From the NCBI GenBank assembly GCA_029237695.1, contig JAQRGA010000146.1:181362-245361 (forward strand): a stretch of 64,000 nucleotides of DNA, given 5' to 3'. The DNA comes from Conchocele bisecta (lineage: Eukaryota > Mollusca > Bivalvia > Lucinida > Thyasiridae). Shown one piece after another: positions 47,301-60,904 of this stretch. Below the pieces are notes generated by a model. It worked only from the letters and a program-made list of their open reading frames with translations. It was not told the origin of the DNA and ran no database searches. A program made the position numbers and the translations under genes. Numbering within the stretch: the first letter of the stretch is position 1; every line of letters begins with the position of its first letter.

Positions 47301-47875
47301 AGTCGTCTTGGCGGCTGCCGTACTGGTGTAGCTCCTTGAGTGTCAATGTGATGTTGCACAATATTTGTGCAGCCCAGATCATCGGCGGAACACGCAAAAA
47401 CTGACTGATATTTTATTAATAACTGCTTTAGTTTGCATGGCTCTAAATCAGTTGAACTTCTCTCGAATAGGTCAGTCAAGTAGTCGATATCTGGAAGTGT
47501 GTCACTGTCCTGTGAGCTATTCTCAGTTTTCTGAAATGTATTTGCACATCTGAAAGAATCGCCAATGTCAGTATTGATAAATTCACATAGCCCGATTGAC
47601 GTATTATTGTACTATGTCACAGGTTTCTCGCTGTAATTCATTATACCTATGGAGGAGCTGTCTTCGGTAGACACAATGCCCACGACTAAGTGTACTGTTT
47701 CTGATGGGCTTGGTAAAGGTTGCAGATGCATTGGCTGTGAGGTGTGTTTCCTGTAGGGAATTTCGACTGGAATCCATGAGGCAGAGTTTGCCGGCAATGC
47801 AATGTTCTCTGTGACTGTAATACGACATACCATGGAGCTGCCGCCTCCAATCCGGCATTGTATCCCAGCTAACAA
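47243..47875 (-). pseudogene. Gypsy 2: post-protease linker
   Basis: Two frames in the same phase (47,612-47,875 and 47,243-47,479) carry the linker, ending with the S-V-F-A-C-S-A-D-D-L-G-type stretch that precedes the reverse transcriptase. A frameshift at a run of seven T (about 47,249-47,255) separates it from the next block. Confidence 0.75.
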
Positions 47876-47879
47876 TTTT

Positions 47880-50800
47880 CGGTTGTAGGAACGTTGTTAC
47901 AACGTTTTATGAAAGTTGCAGTTACGTTGCCATGAAGCCGTTGGCACAACGTACTCCAGGAAAGTTTTCCTGTCGTAGATTTCACGTAGTGACTTTACGT
48001 TTTATGACGACATTCACAAGACGTTTTCACAATGACGTTGGTACAACGTACTTCAGGAAAGTTTTCCTTTCGTAGATTTCACGTAGTGATTTTACGTTTT
48101 ATAACGACATTCACAAGACGTTTTCACAATGACGATGGTAGAATGTACTTCAGGAAAGTTTTCCTGTCGTAGATTTCACGTAGTGATTTTACGTTTTATG
48201 ACGACATTCACAAGACGTTGCCACAATGACGTTGATACAACGTACTTCAGGAAAGTTTTCCTGTCGTAGATTTCGTTGATTTCGTTTTAGACGACATTAC
48301 ACGTTTTCACAAGACGTCGTAAGTACTTAGGAAAGCTTCTGTCGTAGATTTCACTAGTAATTTTACGTTTTATGACGAAATTCACAAGACGATTTCAAGA
48401 TTGGTACAACGTACAAGACGGTACATTCACAAGACGCTTTCACAATGACGTTGGTAAAACGTACTTCAGGAAAGTTTTCCTGTCGTAGATTTCACGTGGT
48501 GATTTTACGTTTTATGACGACATTCACAAGACGTTTTCACAATGACGTCGGTACAACGTACTTCAGGAAAGTCTTCCTGTCGTAGATTTCACGTAGTAAT
48601 TTTACGTTTTATGACGAAATTCACAAGACGTTTTCATAATGACGTTGGTACAACGTACTTCGTAGATTTCACGTAGTGATTTTACGTTTTATGACGACAT
48701 TCACAAAACGTTTTCACAATGACGTCGGTACAACGTACTTCAGGAAAGTTTTCCTGTCGTAGATTTCACGTAGTGATTTTACGTTTCATGACGACAATTC
48801 ACAAGACGATTTTTCACAATTGACGTTGGTACAACGTACATTCAGGAAAATTTTCCTGTCGTAGATTTTCACGTAGTTGATTTTACGTTTTATGACGATA
48901 TTCACAAGACGTTTTAGTAATGACGTTGTAACAACGTATTTCATGAAAGATTTCCTGTCGTAGATTTCACGTGGTGATTTTACGTTTTATGGCGACATTG
49001 ACAAGGCGTTTTCACCATGACGTTGGTACAACGTACTTCAGGAAAGTTTTTCTGTCGTAGATTTCACGTAGTGATTTTACGTTGTATAACGACATTCACA
49101 AGACGTTTTCACCATGACGTTGGTACAACGTACTTCAGGAAAGTTTTCCTGTCGTAGATTTCAAGTAGTGATTTTACGTTTTATGACGACATTCACAAGA
49201 CGTTATAGTAATGACGTTGGCACAACGTACTTCGGGAAAGTTTTCCTGTCGTAGATTTCACGTAATGATTTTACCTTTTTTGACAACATTCACAAGACGT
49301 TGTCATAATGACGTGGTAACAACGTACTTCAGGAAAGTTTTTCTGTCGTAGATTTCACGTAGTGATTTTACGTTTGATGACGACATTCACAATACGTTTT
49401 CATAATGACGTTGGTACAACGTACTTCAGGAAAGTTTTCCTGTCGTATATTGCACGTAGTCATTTTACGTTTTATGACGACATTCACAAGACGTTTTCAT
49501 AATGACGTTGGTACAACGTACTTCAGGAAAGTTTTTTGTCGTATATTACACGTAGTGATTTTACGTTTTATGACGACATTCACATGACGTTGTCATAATG
49601 ACGTTGGTACAACGTACTTCAGGGAAGTTTTCCTATCGTAGATTTCACGTAGTGAATTTATGTTTTATGACGACATTCACACACAAGACGTTTTCATAAT
49701 GACGTTGTAGCAACGTACGTCAGGAAAGTTTTCCTGTCGTAGATTTCACGTAGTGATTTTACGTTTTATGACGACATTCACAAGACATTGCCACAATGAC
49801 GTTGGTACAAAGTACTTCATGAAAGTTTTCCTGTGGTAGATTTCACGTTGTGAATTTACGTTTTATGACGACATTCACAAGACGTTATCATAATTACGTT
49901 GTTACAACGTACTCCAGGAAAGTGTTCCTGTCGTAGATTTCACGTAGTGATTTTACGTTTTATGACGACATTCACAAGACATTGCCACAATGACGTTGGT
50001 ACAACGTACTTCATGAAAGTTTTCCTGTGGTAGATTTCACGTTGTGAATTTACGTTTTATGACGACATTCACAAGACGTTATCATAATTACGTTGTTACA
50101 ACGTACTCCAGGAAAGTGTTCCTGTCGTAGATTTCACGTAGTGATTTTACGTTTTATGACGACATCCACAAGACGTTTTCATCATGACGTTGTAACAACG
50201 TACTGCAGGAAAGTTTTCCTGTCGTAGATTTCACGTAGTAATTATACGTTTTATGACGACATTCACATTACCTTTTCATAATGATGTTGGTACAACGTAC
50301 TTCAGGAAAGTTTTCCTGTCGTAGAGTTCACGTAGTAATTTTACGTTTTATGACGACATTCACAAGACGTTTTCATAATGACGTTGGTACAACGTACTTC
50401 GTAGATTTCACGTAGTGATTTTACGTTTTATGACGACATTCACAAAACGTTTTCACAATGACGTCGGTACAACGTACTTCAGGAAAGTTTTCCTGTCGTA
50501 GATTTCACGTAGTGATTTTACGTTTCATGACGACATTCACAAGACGTTTTCACAATGACGTTGGTACAATGTACGATGATTAAACGTGTGATTCACGGTT
50601 TCACGTAGTGATTCACGTTTAGTGATACGTATGTCGACATTCACGAGACGTTTTCCAATGACGTTGGCAACGTTCAACGTATTTCAGACGTTCTGTCGTA
50701 AGATTTCACGTTTAGTGATTTTAACGCACCATTGACGTGACACGACTTCAAGACGTTTTTCACCAATACGTCAACATTGACCGTGTACAACGTACTTCAA

Positions 50801-53800
50801 GAGTACTTGTCGTAAAGATTTACACGTTAGTTTTGAATACGTTGGTACAACGTACTTCAGAAAGTTTTCCTGTCGTAGATCACGTATTATTTTACGTTTT
50901 AGACGATACAAACGTTTTCGTAATGACGTTGTAACAACGTACTTCAGGAAAGTTTTCCTGTCGTAGATTTCAAGTGGTGATTTTACGTTTTATGGCGACA
51001 TTGACAAGGCGTTTTCACCATGACGTTGGTACTACGTACTTCAGGAAAGTTTTCCTGTCGTATATTTCACGTAGTGATTTTACGTTTTATGACGACATTC
51101 ACAAGACGTTTTCACCATGACGTTGGTACAACGTACTTCAGGAAAGTTTTCCTGTCGTAGATTTCACGTAGTGATTTTGCGTTGTATAACGACATTCACA
51201 AGACGTTTTCACCATGACGTTGGTACAACGTACTTCAGGAAAGTTTTCCTGTCGTAGATTTCACGTAGTGATTTTACGTTTTATGACGACATTCACAAGA
51301 CGTTATAGTAATGACGTTGGCACAACGTACTTCGGGAAAGTTTTCCTGTCGTAGATTTCACGTAGTGATTTTACCTTTTTTGACAACATTTCACAAGACG
51401 TTGTCATAATGACGTGGTAAAAACGTACTTCAGGAAAGTTTTTCTGTCGTAGATTTCACGTAGTGATTTTACGTTTGATGACGACATTCACAATACGTTT
51501 TCATAATGACGTTGGTACAACGTACTTCAGGAAAGTTTTCCTGTCGTATATTGCACGTAGTCATTTTACGTTTTATGACGACATTCACAAGACGTTTTCA
51601 TAATTACTTTGTTACAACGTACTCCAGGAAAGTGTTCCTGTCGTAGATTTCACGTAGTGATTTTACGTTTTATGACGACATTCACAAGACGTTTTCATCA
51701 TGACATTGTAACGACGTACTGCAGGAAATTTTCCTGTCGTAGATTTCACGTAGTAATTATACGTTTTATGACGACATTCACAAGACGTTTTCATAATGAC
51801 GTTGGTACAACGTACTTCGTAGATTTCACGTAGTGATTTTACGTTTTATGACGACATTCACAAAACGTTTTCACAATGACGTCGGTACAACGTACTTCAG
51901 GAAAGTTTTCCTGTCGTAGATTTCACGTAGTGATTTTACGTTTCATGACGACATTCACAAGACGTTTTCACAATGACGTTGGTACAACGTACTTCAGGAA
52001 AGTTTTCCTGTCGTAGATTTCACATAGTGATTTTACGTTTTATGACGACATTCACGAGACGTTTTCACAATGACGTTGGTACAACGTACTTCAGGAAAGT
52101 TTTCCTGTCGTAGATTTCACGTAGTGATTTTACGTTTTATGACGATATTCACAAGACGTTTTAGTAATGACGTGTAACAACGTACTTCAGGAAAGTTTTC
52201 CTGTCGTAGATTTCACGTGGTGATTTTACGTTTTATGGCGACATTGACAAGGCGTTTTCACCATGACGTTGGTACAACGTACTTCAGGAAAGTTTTCCTG
52301 TCGTATATTTCACGTAGTGATTTTACGTTTTATGACGACATTCACAAGACGTTTTCACCATGACGTTGGTACAACGTACTTCAGGAAAGTTTTCCTGTCT
52401 GTCGTAGATTTCACGTAGTGATTTTACGTTTCATGAGGACATTCACAAGACGTTTTCACAATGACGTTGGTCATTTCACAAGAGTTTTCAACAATGACGT
52501 TGGTACAACGTACTTCAGGAAAGTTTTCCTGTCGTAGATTTCACGTGGTGATTTTACGTTTTATGGCGACATTGACAAGGCGTTTTCACCATGACGTTGG
52601 TACAACGTACTTTCAGGAAAGTTTTACTGTCGTATATTTCACGTAGTGATTTACGTTTTATGACGACATTCACAAGACGTTTTCACCATGACGTTGGTAC
52701 AACGTACTTCAGGAAAGTTTTCCTGTCGTAGATTTCACGTAGTGATTTTGCGTTGTATAACGACATTCACAAGACGTTTTCACTATGACGTTGGTACAAC
52801 GTACTTCAGGAAAGTTTTCCTGTCGTAGATTTCACGTAGTGATTTTACGTTTTATGACGACATTCACAAGACGCTATAGTAATGACGTTGGCACAACGTA
52901 CTTCGGGAAAGTTTTCCTGTCGTAGATTTCACGTAGTGATTTTACCTTTTTTGACAACATTCACAAGACCTTGTCATAATGACGTGGTAACAACGTACTT
53001 CAGGAAAGTTTTTCTGTCGTAGGTTTCACGTAGTGATTTTACGTTTGATGACGACATTCACAATACGTTTTCATAATGACGTTGGTACAACGTACTTCAG
53101 GAAAGTTTTCCTGTCGTATATTGCACGTAGTCATTTTACGTTTTATGACGACATTCACAAGACGTTTTCATAATGACGTTGGTACAACGTACTTCAAGAA
53201 AGTTTTTTTGTCGTATATTACACGTAGTGATTTTACGTTTTATGACGACATTCACATGACGTTGTCATAATGACGTTGGTACAACGTACTTCAGGGAAGT
53301 TTTCCTATCGTAGATTTCACGTAGTGAATTTATGTTTTATGACGACATTCACACACAAGACGTTTTCATAATGACGTTGTAGCAACGTACGTCAGGAAAG
53401 TTTTCCTGTCGTAGATTTCACGTAGTGATTTTACGTTTTATGACGACATTCACAAGACATTGCCACAATGACGTTGGTACAACGTACTTCATGAAAGTTT
53501 TCCTGTGGTAGATTTCACGTTGTGAATTTACGTTTTATGTTCATAATTACGTTGTTACAACGTACTCCAGGAAAGTGTTCCTGTCGTAGATTTCACGTAG
53601 TGATTTTACGTTTTATGACGACATTCATAAGACGTTTTCATCATGACGTTGTAATAACGTACTGCAGGAAAGTTTTCCTGTCGTAGATTTCACGTAGTAA
53701 TTATACGTTTTATGACGACATTCACATTACGTTTTCATAATGTTGGTTGGTACAAAACGTACTTCAGGAGTTTTCCTGTCTTAGAGTTCACGTAGTAATT

Positions 53801-56800
53801 TTGTTTTACGTTTTTATGACGACATTCACAAGACGTTTTTCATAATTGACGTTTTGGTACAACGTTACTTCGTAGATTTCACGTAGTGGATTTTACGTTT
53901 TTTATGACGACATTCACAAAAACGTTTTCACAAATGACGTCGGTACAACGTACTTCAAAATGAGTTTTCTTTTGTTCGTTTTAGCGGTACTTCAGGAAAG
54001 TTTTTCTGTCGTAGATTTCACTAGTGATTTTACGTTTCATGACGACATTCACAAGACGTTTTCACAATGATTGGTCACGTACTTCAGGAAAGTTTTTCCT
54101 GTCGTAGATCACGTAGTGATTTTACGTTTTAAGACTTATCACAAGACGTTTTAGTAAGAGTAACAACGTACTTAGGAAAGTTTTCCTGTCGTAGATTTGA
54201 CGTAGTGATTTTGCGTACTTGGTATCGACGAATTCACAAGACGTTTTCACGTATGACGTTGGTAACGTACTTCAGGAAATTTTCCTGTCGTGAATTTCAC
54301 GTGTGATACTTCAGACGGACATTCACAAGACGTTTTCACCATACCGTTGGTACAACGTACTAGGATTTTCCTGTTTCGTATTTACGTAGTGTATTTTGCG
54401 TTGACGACATTCAAGACGTTTTCACTATGCGTGGACAACGTATTCAGGAAAGTTTTCCTGTCGTAGATTTCACGTAGTGATTTTACTGAAGCTTACAAGA
54501 CTATAGTAATGACGTTGGCACAACGTACTTCGGGAAAGTTTTCCTGTCGTAGATTTCACGTAGTGATTTTACCTTTTTTGACAACATTCACAAGACCTTG
54601 TCATAATGACGTGGTAACAACGTACTTCAGGAAAGTTTTTCTGTCGTAGATTTCACGTAGTGATTTTTACGTTTGATGACGACATTCACAATACGTTTTC
54701 ATAATGACGTTGGTACACGTACTTCAGGAAAGTTTTCCTGTCGTATATTGCACGTAGTCATTTTACGTTTTATGACGACATTCACAAGACGTTTTCATAA
54801 TGACGTTGGTACAACGTACTTCAAGAAAGTTTTTTTTTTGTCGTATCTTACACGTAGTGATTTTACGTTTTATGACGACATTCACATGACGTTGTCATAA
54901 TGACGTTGGTACAACGTACTTCAGGGAAGTTTTCCTATCGTAGATTTCACGTAGTGAATTTATGTTTTATGACGACATTCACACACAAGACGTTTTCATA
55001 ATGACGTTGTAGCAACGTACATCAGGAAAGTTTTCCTGTCGTAGATTTCACGTATTGATTTTACGTTTTATGACGACATTCACAAGACATTGCCACAATG
55101 ACGTTGGTACAACGTACTTCATGAAAGTTTTCCTGTGGTAGATTTCACGTTGTGAATTTACGTTTTATGACGACATTCACAAGACGTTTTCATAATTACG
55201 TTGTTACAACGTACTCCAGGAAAGTGTTCCTGTCGTAGATTTCACGTAGTGATTTTACGTTTTATGACGACATTCACAAGACGTTTTATCATGACGTTTG
55301 TAACAACGTACTGCAAGAAAAGTCCGCGTAGATTTCACGTAGTAATTATACGTTTTTATGACGACATTCACATTACGTTTTCATAATGATGTTGGTACAA
55401 CGTACTTCAGGAAAGTTTTCCTGTCGTAGAGTTCACGTAGTAATTTTACGTTTTATGACGACATTCACAAGACGTTTTCATAATGACGTTGGTACAACGT
55501 ACTTCGTAGATTTCACGTAGTGATTTTACGTTTTATGACGACATTCACAAAACGTTTTCACAATGACGTCGGTACAACGTACTTCAGGAAAGTTTTCCTG
55601 TCGTAGATTTCACGTAGTGATTTTAAGTTTCATGACGACATTCACAAGACGTTTTCACAATGACATTGGTACAACGTACTTCAGGAAAGTTTTCCTGTCG
55701 TAGATTTCACGTAGTGATTTTACGTTTTAAGACGATATTCACAAGACATTTTAGTAATGACGTTGTAACAACGTACTTCAGGAAAGTTTTCCTGTCGTAG
55801 ATTTCACGTGGTGATTTTACGTTTTATGGCGACATTGACAAGGCGTTTTCACCATGACGTTGGTACAACGTACTTCAGGATAGTTTTCCTGTCGTATATT
55901 TCACGTAGTGATTTTACGTTTTATGACGACATTCACAAGACGTTTTCACCATGACGTTGGTACAATGTACTTCAGGAAAGTTTTCCTGTCGTAGATTGCA
56001 CGTAGTCATTTTACGTTTTATGACGACATTCACAAGACGTTTTCATAATCACGTTGGTACAACGTACTTCAGGAAAGTTTTTTTGTCGTTATTACACGTA
56101 GTGATTTTACGTTTTATGACGACATTCACATGACGTTGTCATAATGACGTTGGTACAACGTACTTCAGGAAAGTTTTCCTATCGTAGATTTCACGTAGTG
56201 AATTTATGTTTTATGACGACATTCACAAGACGTTTTCATAATGACGTTGTAGCAACGTACGTCAGGAAAGTTTTCCTGTCGTAGATTTCAAGTAGTGATT
56301 TTATTTACGTTTTATGGACGACATTCACAAGACATTGCCACAATGACGTTGGTACAACGTACTTCATGAAAGTTTTCCTGTGGTAGATTTCACGTTGTGA
56401 ATTTACGTTTTATGACGACATTCACAAGACGTTTTCATAATTACGTTGTTACAACGTACTCCAGGAAAGTGTTCCTGTCGTAGATTTCAAGTTGTGATTT
56501 TACGTTTTATGACGACATTCACAAGACGTTTTCATCATGACGTTGTAACAACGTACTGCAGGAAAGTTTTCCTGTCGTAGATTTCACGTAGCAATTATAC
56601 GTTTTATGACGACATTCACATTACGTTTTCATAATGATGTTGGTACAACGTACTTCAGGAAAGTTTTTCTGTCGTAGAGTTCACGTAGTAATTTTACGTT
56701 TTATGACGACATTCACAAGACGTTTTCATAATGACGTTGGTACAACGTACTTCAGGAAAGTTTTTTTGTCGTATATTACACGTAGTGATTTTACGTTGTA

Positions 56801-59060
56801 TAACGACATTCACAAGACGTTTTCACCATGACGTTTGTACAACGTACTTCAGGAAAGTTTTCCTGTCATAGATTTCACGTAGTGATTTTAAGTTTTATGA
56901 CGACATTCACAAGACGTTATAGTAATGACGTTGGCACAACGTACTTCGGGAAAGTTTTCCTGTCGTAGATTTCACGTAGTGACTTTACCTTTTTTGACAA
57001 CATTCACAAGACGTTGTCATAATGACGTGGTAACAACGTACTTCAGGATAGTTTTTCTGTCGTAGATTTCACGTAGTGATTTTACGTTTGATGACGACAT
57101 TCACAATACGTTTTCATAATGACGTTGGTACAACGTACTTCAGGAAAGTTTTCCTGTCGATATTGCACGTTAGTCATTTTATATGACGACATTCACAAGA
57201 CGTTTTCTAATGACGTTGGTACAACGTACTTCAGGAAAGTTTTTTTGTCGTTATTACACGTAGTGATTTTACGTTTTATGACGACATTCACATGACGTTG
57301 TCATAATGACGTTGGTACAACGTACTTCAGGGAAGTTTTCCTATCGTAGATTCACGTAGTGAATTTATGTTTATGACGACATTACAAGACGTTTTCATAA
57401 TGACGTTGTACAACGTACGTCAGGAAAGTTTTCCTGTCGTAGATTTCACGTAGTGATCTACGTTTGATGAACGCATTCACATCGTTTTCATAATGACGTT
57501 GGTACAACGTACTTCAGGAAAGTTTTCTGTCGTATATTGCACGTAGTCATTTTACGTTTTTATGACGACATTCACAAGACGTTTTCATAATTACGTTGTA
57601 CAACGTACTCAGGAAAGTGTCGTGATACACGTAGTGATTTTACGTTTTATGACGACATTCACAAGACGTTTTCATCATGACGTTGTACAACGTACGCAGG
57701 AAAGTTTTCCTGTCGTAGATTTCACGTAGTAATTATACGTTTTATGACGACATTCACATTACGTTTTCATAATGAGTTGGTACAAGTACTTCAGGAAAGT
57801 TTTCCTGTCGTAGAGTTCGTAGTATTTTACGTTTTATGACGACATTCACAAGACGTTTTCATAATACGTTGTACAACGTACTTCAGGAAAGTGTTCGTTA
57901 CTTTTACACGAGTCTATCAAGTACTTCAGGGAAGTTTTCCTATCGTAGATTTCGTAGTGAATTTATGTTTTATGACGACATTCACAAGACGTTTTCATAA
58001 TGACGTTGTAGCAACGTACGTCAGGAAAGTTTTCCTGTCGTAGATTTCACGTAGTGATTTTACGTTTTATGAGGACATTCACAAGACATTGCCACAATGA
58101 CGTTGGTACAACGTACTTCAGGAAAGTTTTCCTGTGGTAGATTTCACGTTGTGAATTTACGTTTTATGACGATATTCACAAGACGTTTTCATAATTACGT
58201 TGTTACAACGTACTCCAGGAAAATGTTCTTGTCGTAGATTTCACGTAGTGATTTTACGTTTTATGACGACATGCACAAGACGTTTTCATCATGACGTTGT
58301 AACAACGTACTGCAGGAAAGTTTTCCTGTCGTAGATTTCACGTAGTAATTATACGTTTTATGACGACATTCACATTACGATTTCATAATGATGTTGGTAC
58401 AACGTACTTCAGGAAAGGTTTCCTGTCGTAGAGTTCACGTAGTTATTTTACGTTTTAAGACAACATACCCAAAACATTGGCATATCGACGTTGGAACAAC
58501 GTAATTAGGAACGAGTTCCTGTCGTTGATTTCACGTAGTGATTGTACGTTTTAATACAACATTCACAAGACGTTGGCATACTGATGTTGGTACAACATAA
58601 ATTGGTAAAGTTTTCCTCACGTAGATTTCACTTAGGGATTTTACGTTTTATGACAACATTCAGAAAACGTTGGCATAATGACATTGATACAACGTAGGGA
58701 ATTTACCTTGTGCAACAACATTCCTGAAGCGTTGGCATAATAATGTTGGTACAACATATTTTAAGAAAGTTTTCCTGTCGTAGATTTCACGTAGTGATTT
58801 TACGTTGTATCATTGTCATAATTTTAGCGTTGGTGCAGCGTTATCCAGAAACGTGTTCTTGGCTAGATTTGACGTAGTGATGTTACATTGTATGAAAACA
58901 TTCATTGACATACAATTTCACGTAGTGATTTTTATGTCACATATGTTCAAAGTTTCCTTGAAGTACTGATCACAACGTAAAATCATACACTGCATGTCAA
59001 GAACATGTTCCTAAACAACGTCATTACGACCACGTTTTCATACAATGTAAAATAGTGCTA
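47880..59060. repeat. 97-bp satellite array, ~11 kb
   Basis: The monomer includes agatttcacgtagtgatttt, acgttttatgacgacattca, acgttggtacaacgt and caggaaa-gt-tttcctg. The last is a perfect 7-bp dyad around GT and the one before is a near-palindrome. The period is 97 bp, with roughly 110 copies. Open frames here, repeats of F-S-C-R-R-F-H-V-V-I, are readings of the monomer. The right margin (58,440-59,060) is strongly diverged, as expected for an array edge. The left edge replaces the 5' part of Gypsy remnant 2. Confidence 0.95.
53735..54480. repeat. Indel-ridden blocks within the 97-bp satellite
   Basis: This block, and others at 48,280-48,420, 50,560-50,930 and 57,150-57,960, show many small insertions and deletions between stretches of near-perfect monomers. 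They probably reflect poor consensus. Confidence 0.6.
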
Positions 59061-59157
59061 CATGAACTCTACAACGAGAGAACGTTGCTGGAATGTAAAA
59101 ACATTAACTTAGTCACATTTGGTGATTTGTTTTATTTAAATCGGCATGACACAACTA
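59061..59157. other. Spacer with possible poly(A) signal for the small gene
   Basis: tttatt at about 59,131-59,137 reads AATAAA on the minus strand, about 500 bases past the stop codon of the gene ending at 59,651. Support is motif only. Confidence 0.2.
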
Positions 59158-59503
59158 TGGAAGCGTCCTGGTGCCAATGAAGTATTGTATCTCCTAATTG
59201 GATAGCAACTCCTAATTAGGACCTATTATCTCATAATTAGGACATAGTATCTCCTAATTATGAGTTAGTATCTCCTAATTATGACTTACGATCTCCTAAT
59301 TAGGAATTACTATATGTGTCAATGTTAAACAATCTCCTTAGTGTCTCCTAATTAGAGATAATAACTCCCAATTATGACTTAGTATCTCCTAATCAGGAGT
59401 TACTATCTACTAAATAGGAGTTAGTATCTCAATTAGGAGATACATGTAGTATCTCCTAATTAGGAGTTACATATATTTTAGCATTGGCATCAGGATGCTT
59501 CTA
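59158..59503. mobile_element. TA-flanked foldback MITE of palindromic repeats, 346 bp
   Basis: The ends are inverted copies of about 25 bp (tggaagcgtcctggtgccaa at left; its counterpart ends gatgcttcta at right), with TA on both sides. The interior is a short-unit repeat in which nearly every unit is a perfect or near-perfect palindrome (ctcctaattaggag), alternating with tagtat/tactat. Confidence 0.75.
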
Positions 59504-59650
59504 TACACAACAGCAGCATTTGAAGTAAAACGGTATTGCTTTCATCAGCAATAGAATAGAACATTACTATCTCGGTTGAACAGAAATACAGTTACAACAA
59601 AATATTGATTGTGACAATCTTGTCAACAGCTATTGTCAGTTTAGGTCGAG

Positions 59651-59772
59651 TTAACGGGGTCGAATCCCATGAAGTGATGGAACTTTAGGCAGAGCTGGCA
59701 GAAGTTGTCTACGTAGTGCCGTAGTCTTGTCCTTCTTTGGTTCTTGGTCAATCTCGCACATTTCATCGTCTC
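59651..59772 (-). CDS. Small unrecognised gene, last coding exon
   Basis: A good acceptor (tgtctgtattttacag) opens a 122-bp coding stretch starting in phase 2, which completes the codon left open by the exon at 62,613. The encoded 39 residues start D-D-E-M-C-E-I-D-Q-E-P, continue with a Lys/Arg-rich middle and end L-P-A-L-P-K-V-P-S-L-H-G-I-R-P-R, then TAA. The acidic then basic layout suggests a soluble, possibly nuclear or scaffold protein, but I recognise no family. A longer frame runs upstream through the acceptor and would add a hydrophobic stretch. I consider that intronic. Confidence 0.5.
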
Positions 59773-59917
59773 CTGTAAAATACAGACATGTACAGCCAAA
59801 TGAAACACCATCTATGTTCTGGTCTACCAATACCAGCCAATATGTTACGGCTAATACATAACATAAAATAAGAGTGCCGTAGGTCATAATATACGCTCGT
59901 CGAGGCATAGCCAGTAA

Positions 59918-60480
59918 ACGAGGGGAGATAACACGCTGGAAAAAAAATAAGAAACTCAATAGGGTTCTTTTTCTTGCCATAATAAACAAGTATACATTGT
60001 GATCACGAGGAAAAAGATACAGACGCGAAAATTAAAAATAGCCATTATAAGCGCGGAAATAGCTCATTATTTTGTTTGGAAAATCGATCAATTCCCTCTT
60101 GCATATGTATACCGAAGCATAATTTGCGTTATTGCATGGAAAATGACATAGAAGGCGAACGTAACGAATAGCCACCAAGGGGACATAAATAATTCGATAG
60201 TTTTTGAAATGTGATTCTTCGTATTGCCGTGATCAACTTGTATGCTGAATTTGGTGGTTCAGATGTGTCAAGTGGAACTTGAGTTATTGTCTGGAAAATG
60301 TTACATAATGCGAAAATTAAAAAACTGTCCACCAAGGGGAGATAAGTTATCTGCAACTTTTAAAAATCAATAGGGGTCTTTGTCTTGCCATGATAAACAT
60401 ACATGCCTAAGTTGGTCACGGTCCGTCGAGTAGCACTCATATTATTTCGTGGACAAGCTGTGTCCATGGCCCGCCGGCCC
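59918..60480. repeat. Diverged ~170-220-bp repeats in an intron
   Basis: Blocks of the type aaggggagataa, aatagggttcttt and cttgccataataaaca recur at about 59,918-60,000, 60,175-60,230 and 60,330-60,420. They lie in the presumed intron of the small gene. Confidence 0.55.
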
Positions 60481-60904
60481 GCCCGTACATGGTGAATACA
60501 AATACGTCCTCTATTTTTGTTTCGAACGGGCGTATACACAGATAGTACATGTATTGCATTAATAATATAATTCCATTATTTATTATACAATGTATTTGCA
60601 ACTCAACTTTGAATTGATTTTATGTTTTGCTATAAACATAAAATACAAATGTACATGTGGGAATATTGTATTTTTGGTTCGTTGTGCATTTCGATACTAT
60701 TACATGTACGGGATTATTTTGTCCCGAAAATACTACATTTGGCCGAGAGAAAATATGTATTTGCAGAACAGACGCAACACATTAAAACACAATTGACAAT
60801 GAGATTGAGTGCTGAAGATGACAGCTGCTCCAATCGGACAAGGGTTAAATTGTATTTACAAAACAAAAGAAATAAATGCAAATGATAAAAACGTGAAAGT
60901 CCTC
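60481..60904. other. Non-coding intronic sequence
   Basis: Two overlapping plus-strand frames at 60,590-60,885 have no recognisable domain and AT-driven composition. Confidence 0.4.

Larger units (their letters stand above)
44620..47880 (-). mobile_element. Gypsy-type LTR retrotransposon remnant 2 (pol only)
   Basis: This is a different family from remnant 1, in the same orientation about 3.2 kb away. Order: linker, reverse transcriptase, RNase H, integrase, GPY/F domain. The three 3' frames (46,850 to 44,748) are all in one phase and broken only by two nonsense codons, so the 3' half is less decayed than remnant 1. The 5' side stops within the linker near 47,880, where the 97-bp satellite begins. 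No gag, no protease active site, no LTR pair. Confidence 0.9.

Noticed and set aside
47880..59060. CRISPR-like array
   Set aside because: Monomers are contiguous at 97 bp with no constant repeat and unique spacer alternation, and the genome is eukaryotic.
47880..59060. CENP-B box in the 97-bp monomer
   Set aside because: No match to the YTTCGTTGGAARCGGGA pattern. A centromeric role cannot be argued from motif.
59651..59989. 112-residue frame with a hydrophobic stretch, as a membrane protein
   Set aside because: The part upstream of 59,773 precedes a good acceptor and contains a diverged dispersed repeat. The phase of the downstream part fits the exon at 62,613 instead.
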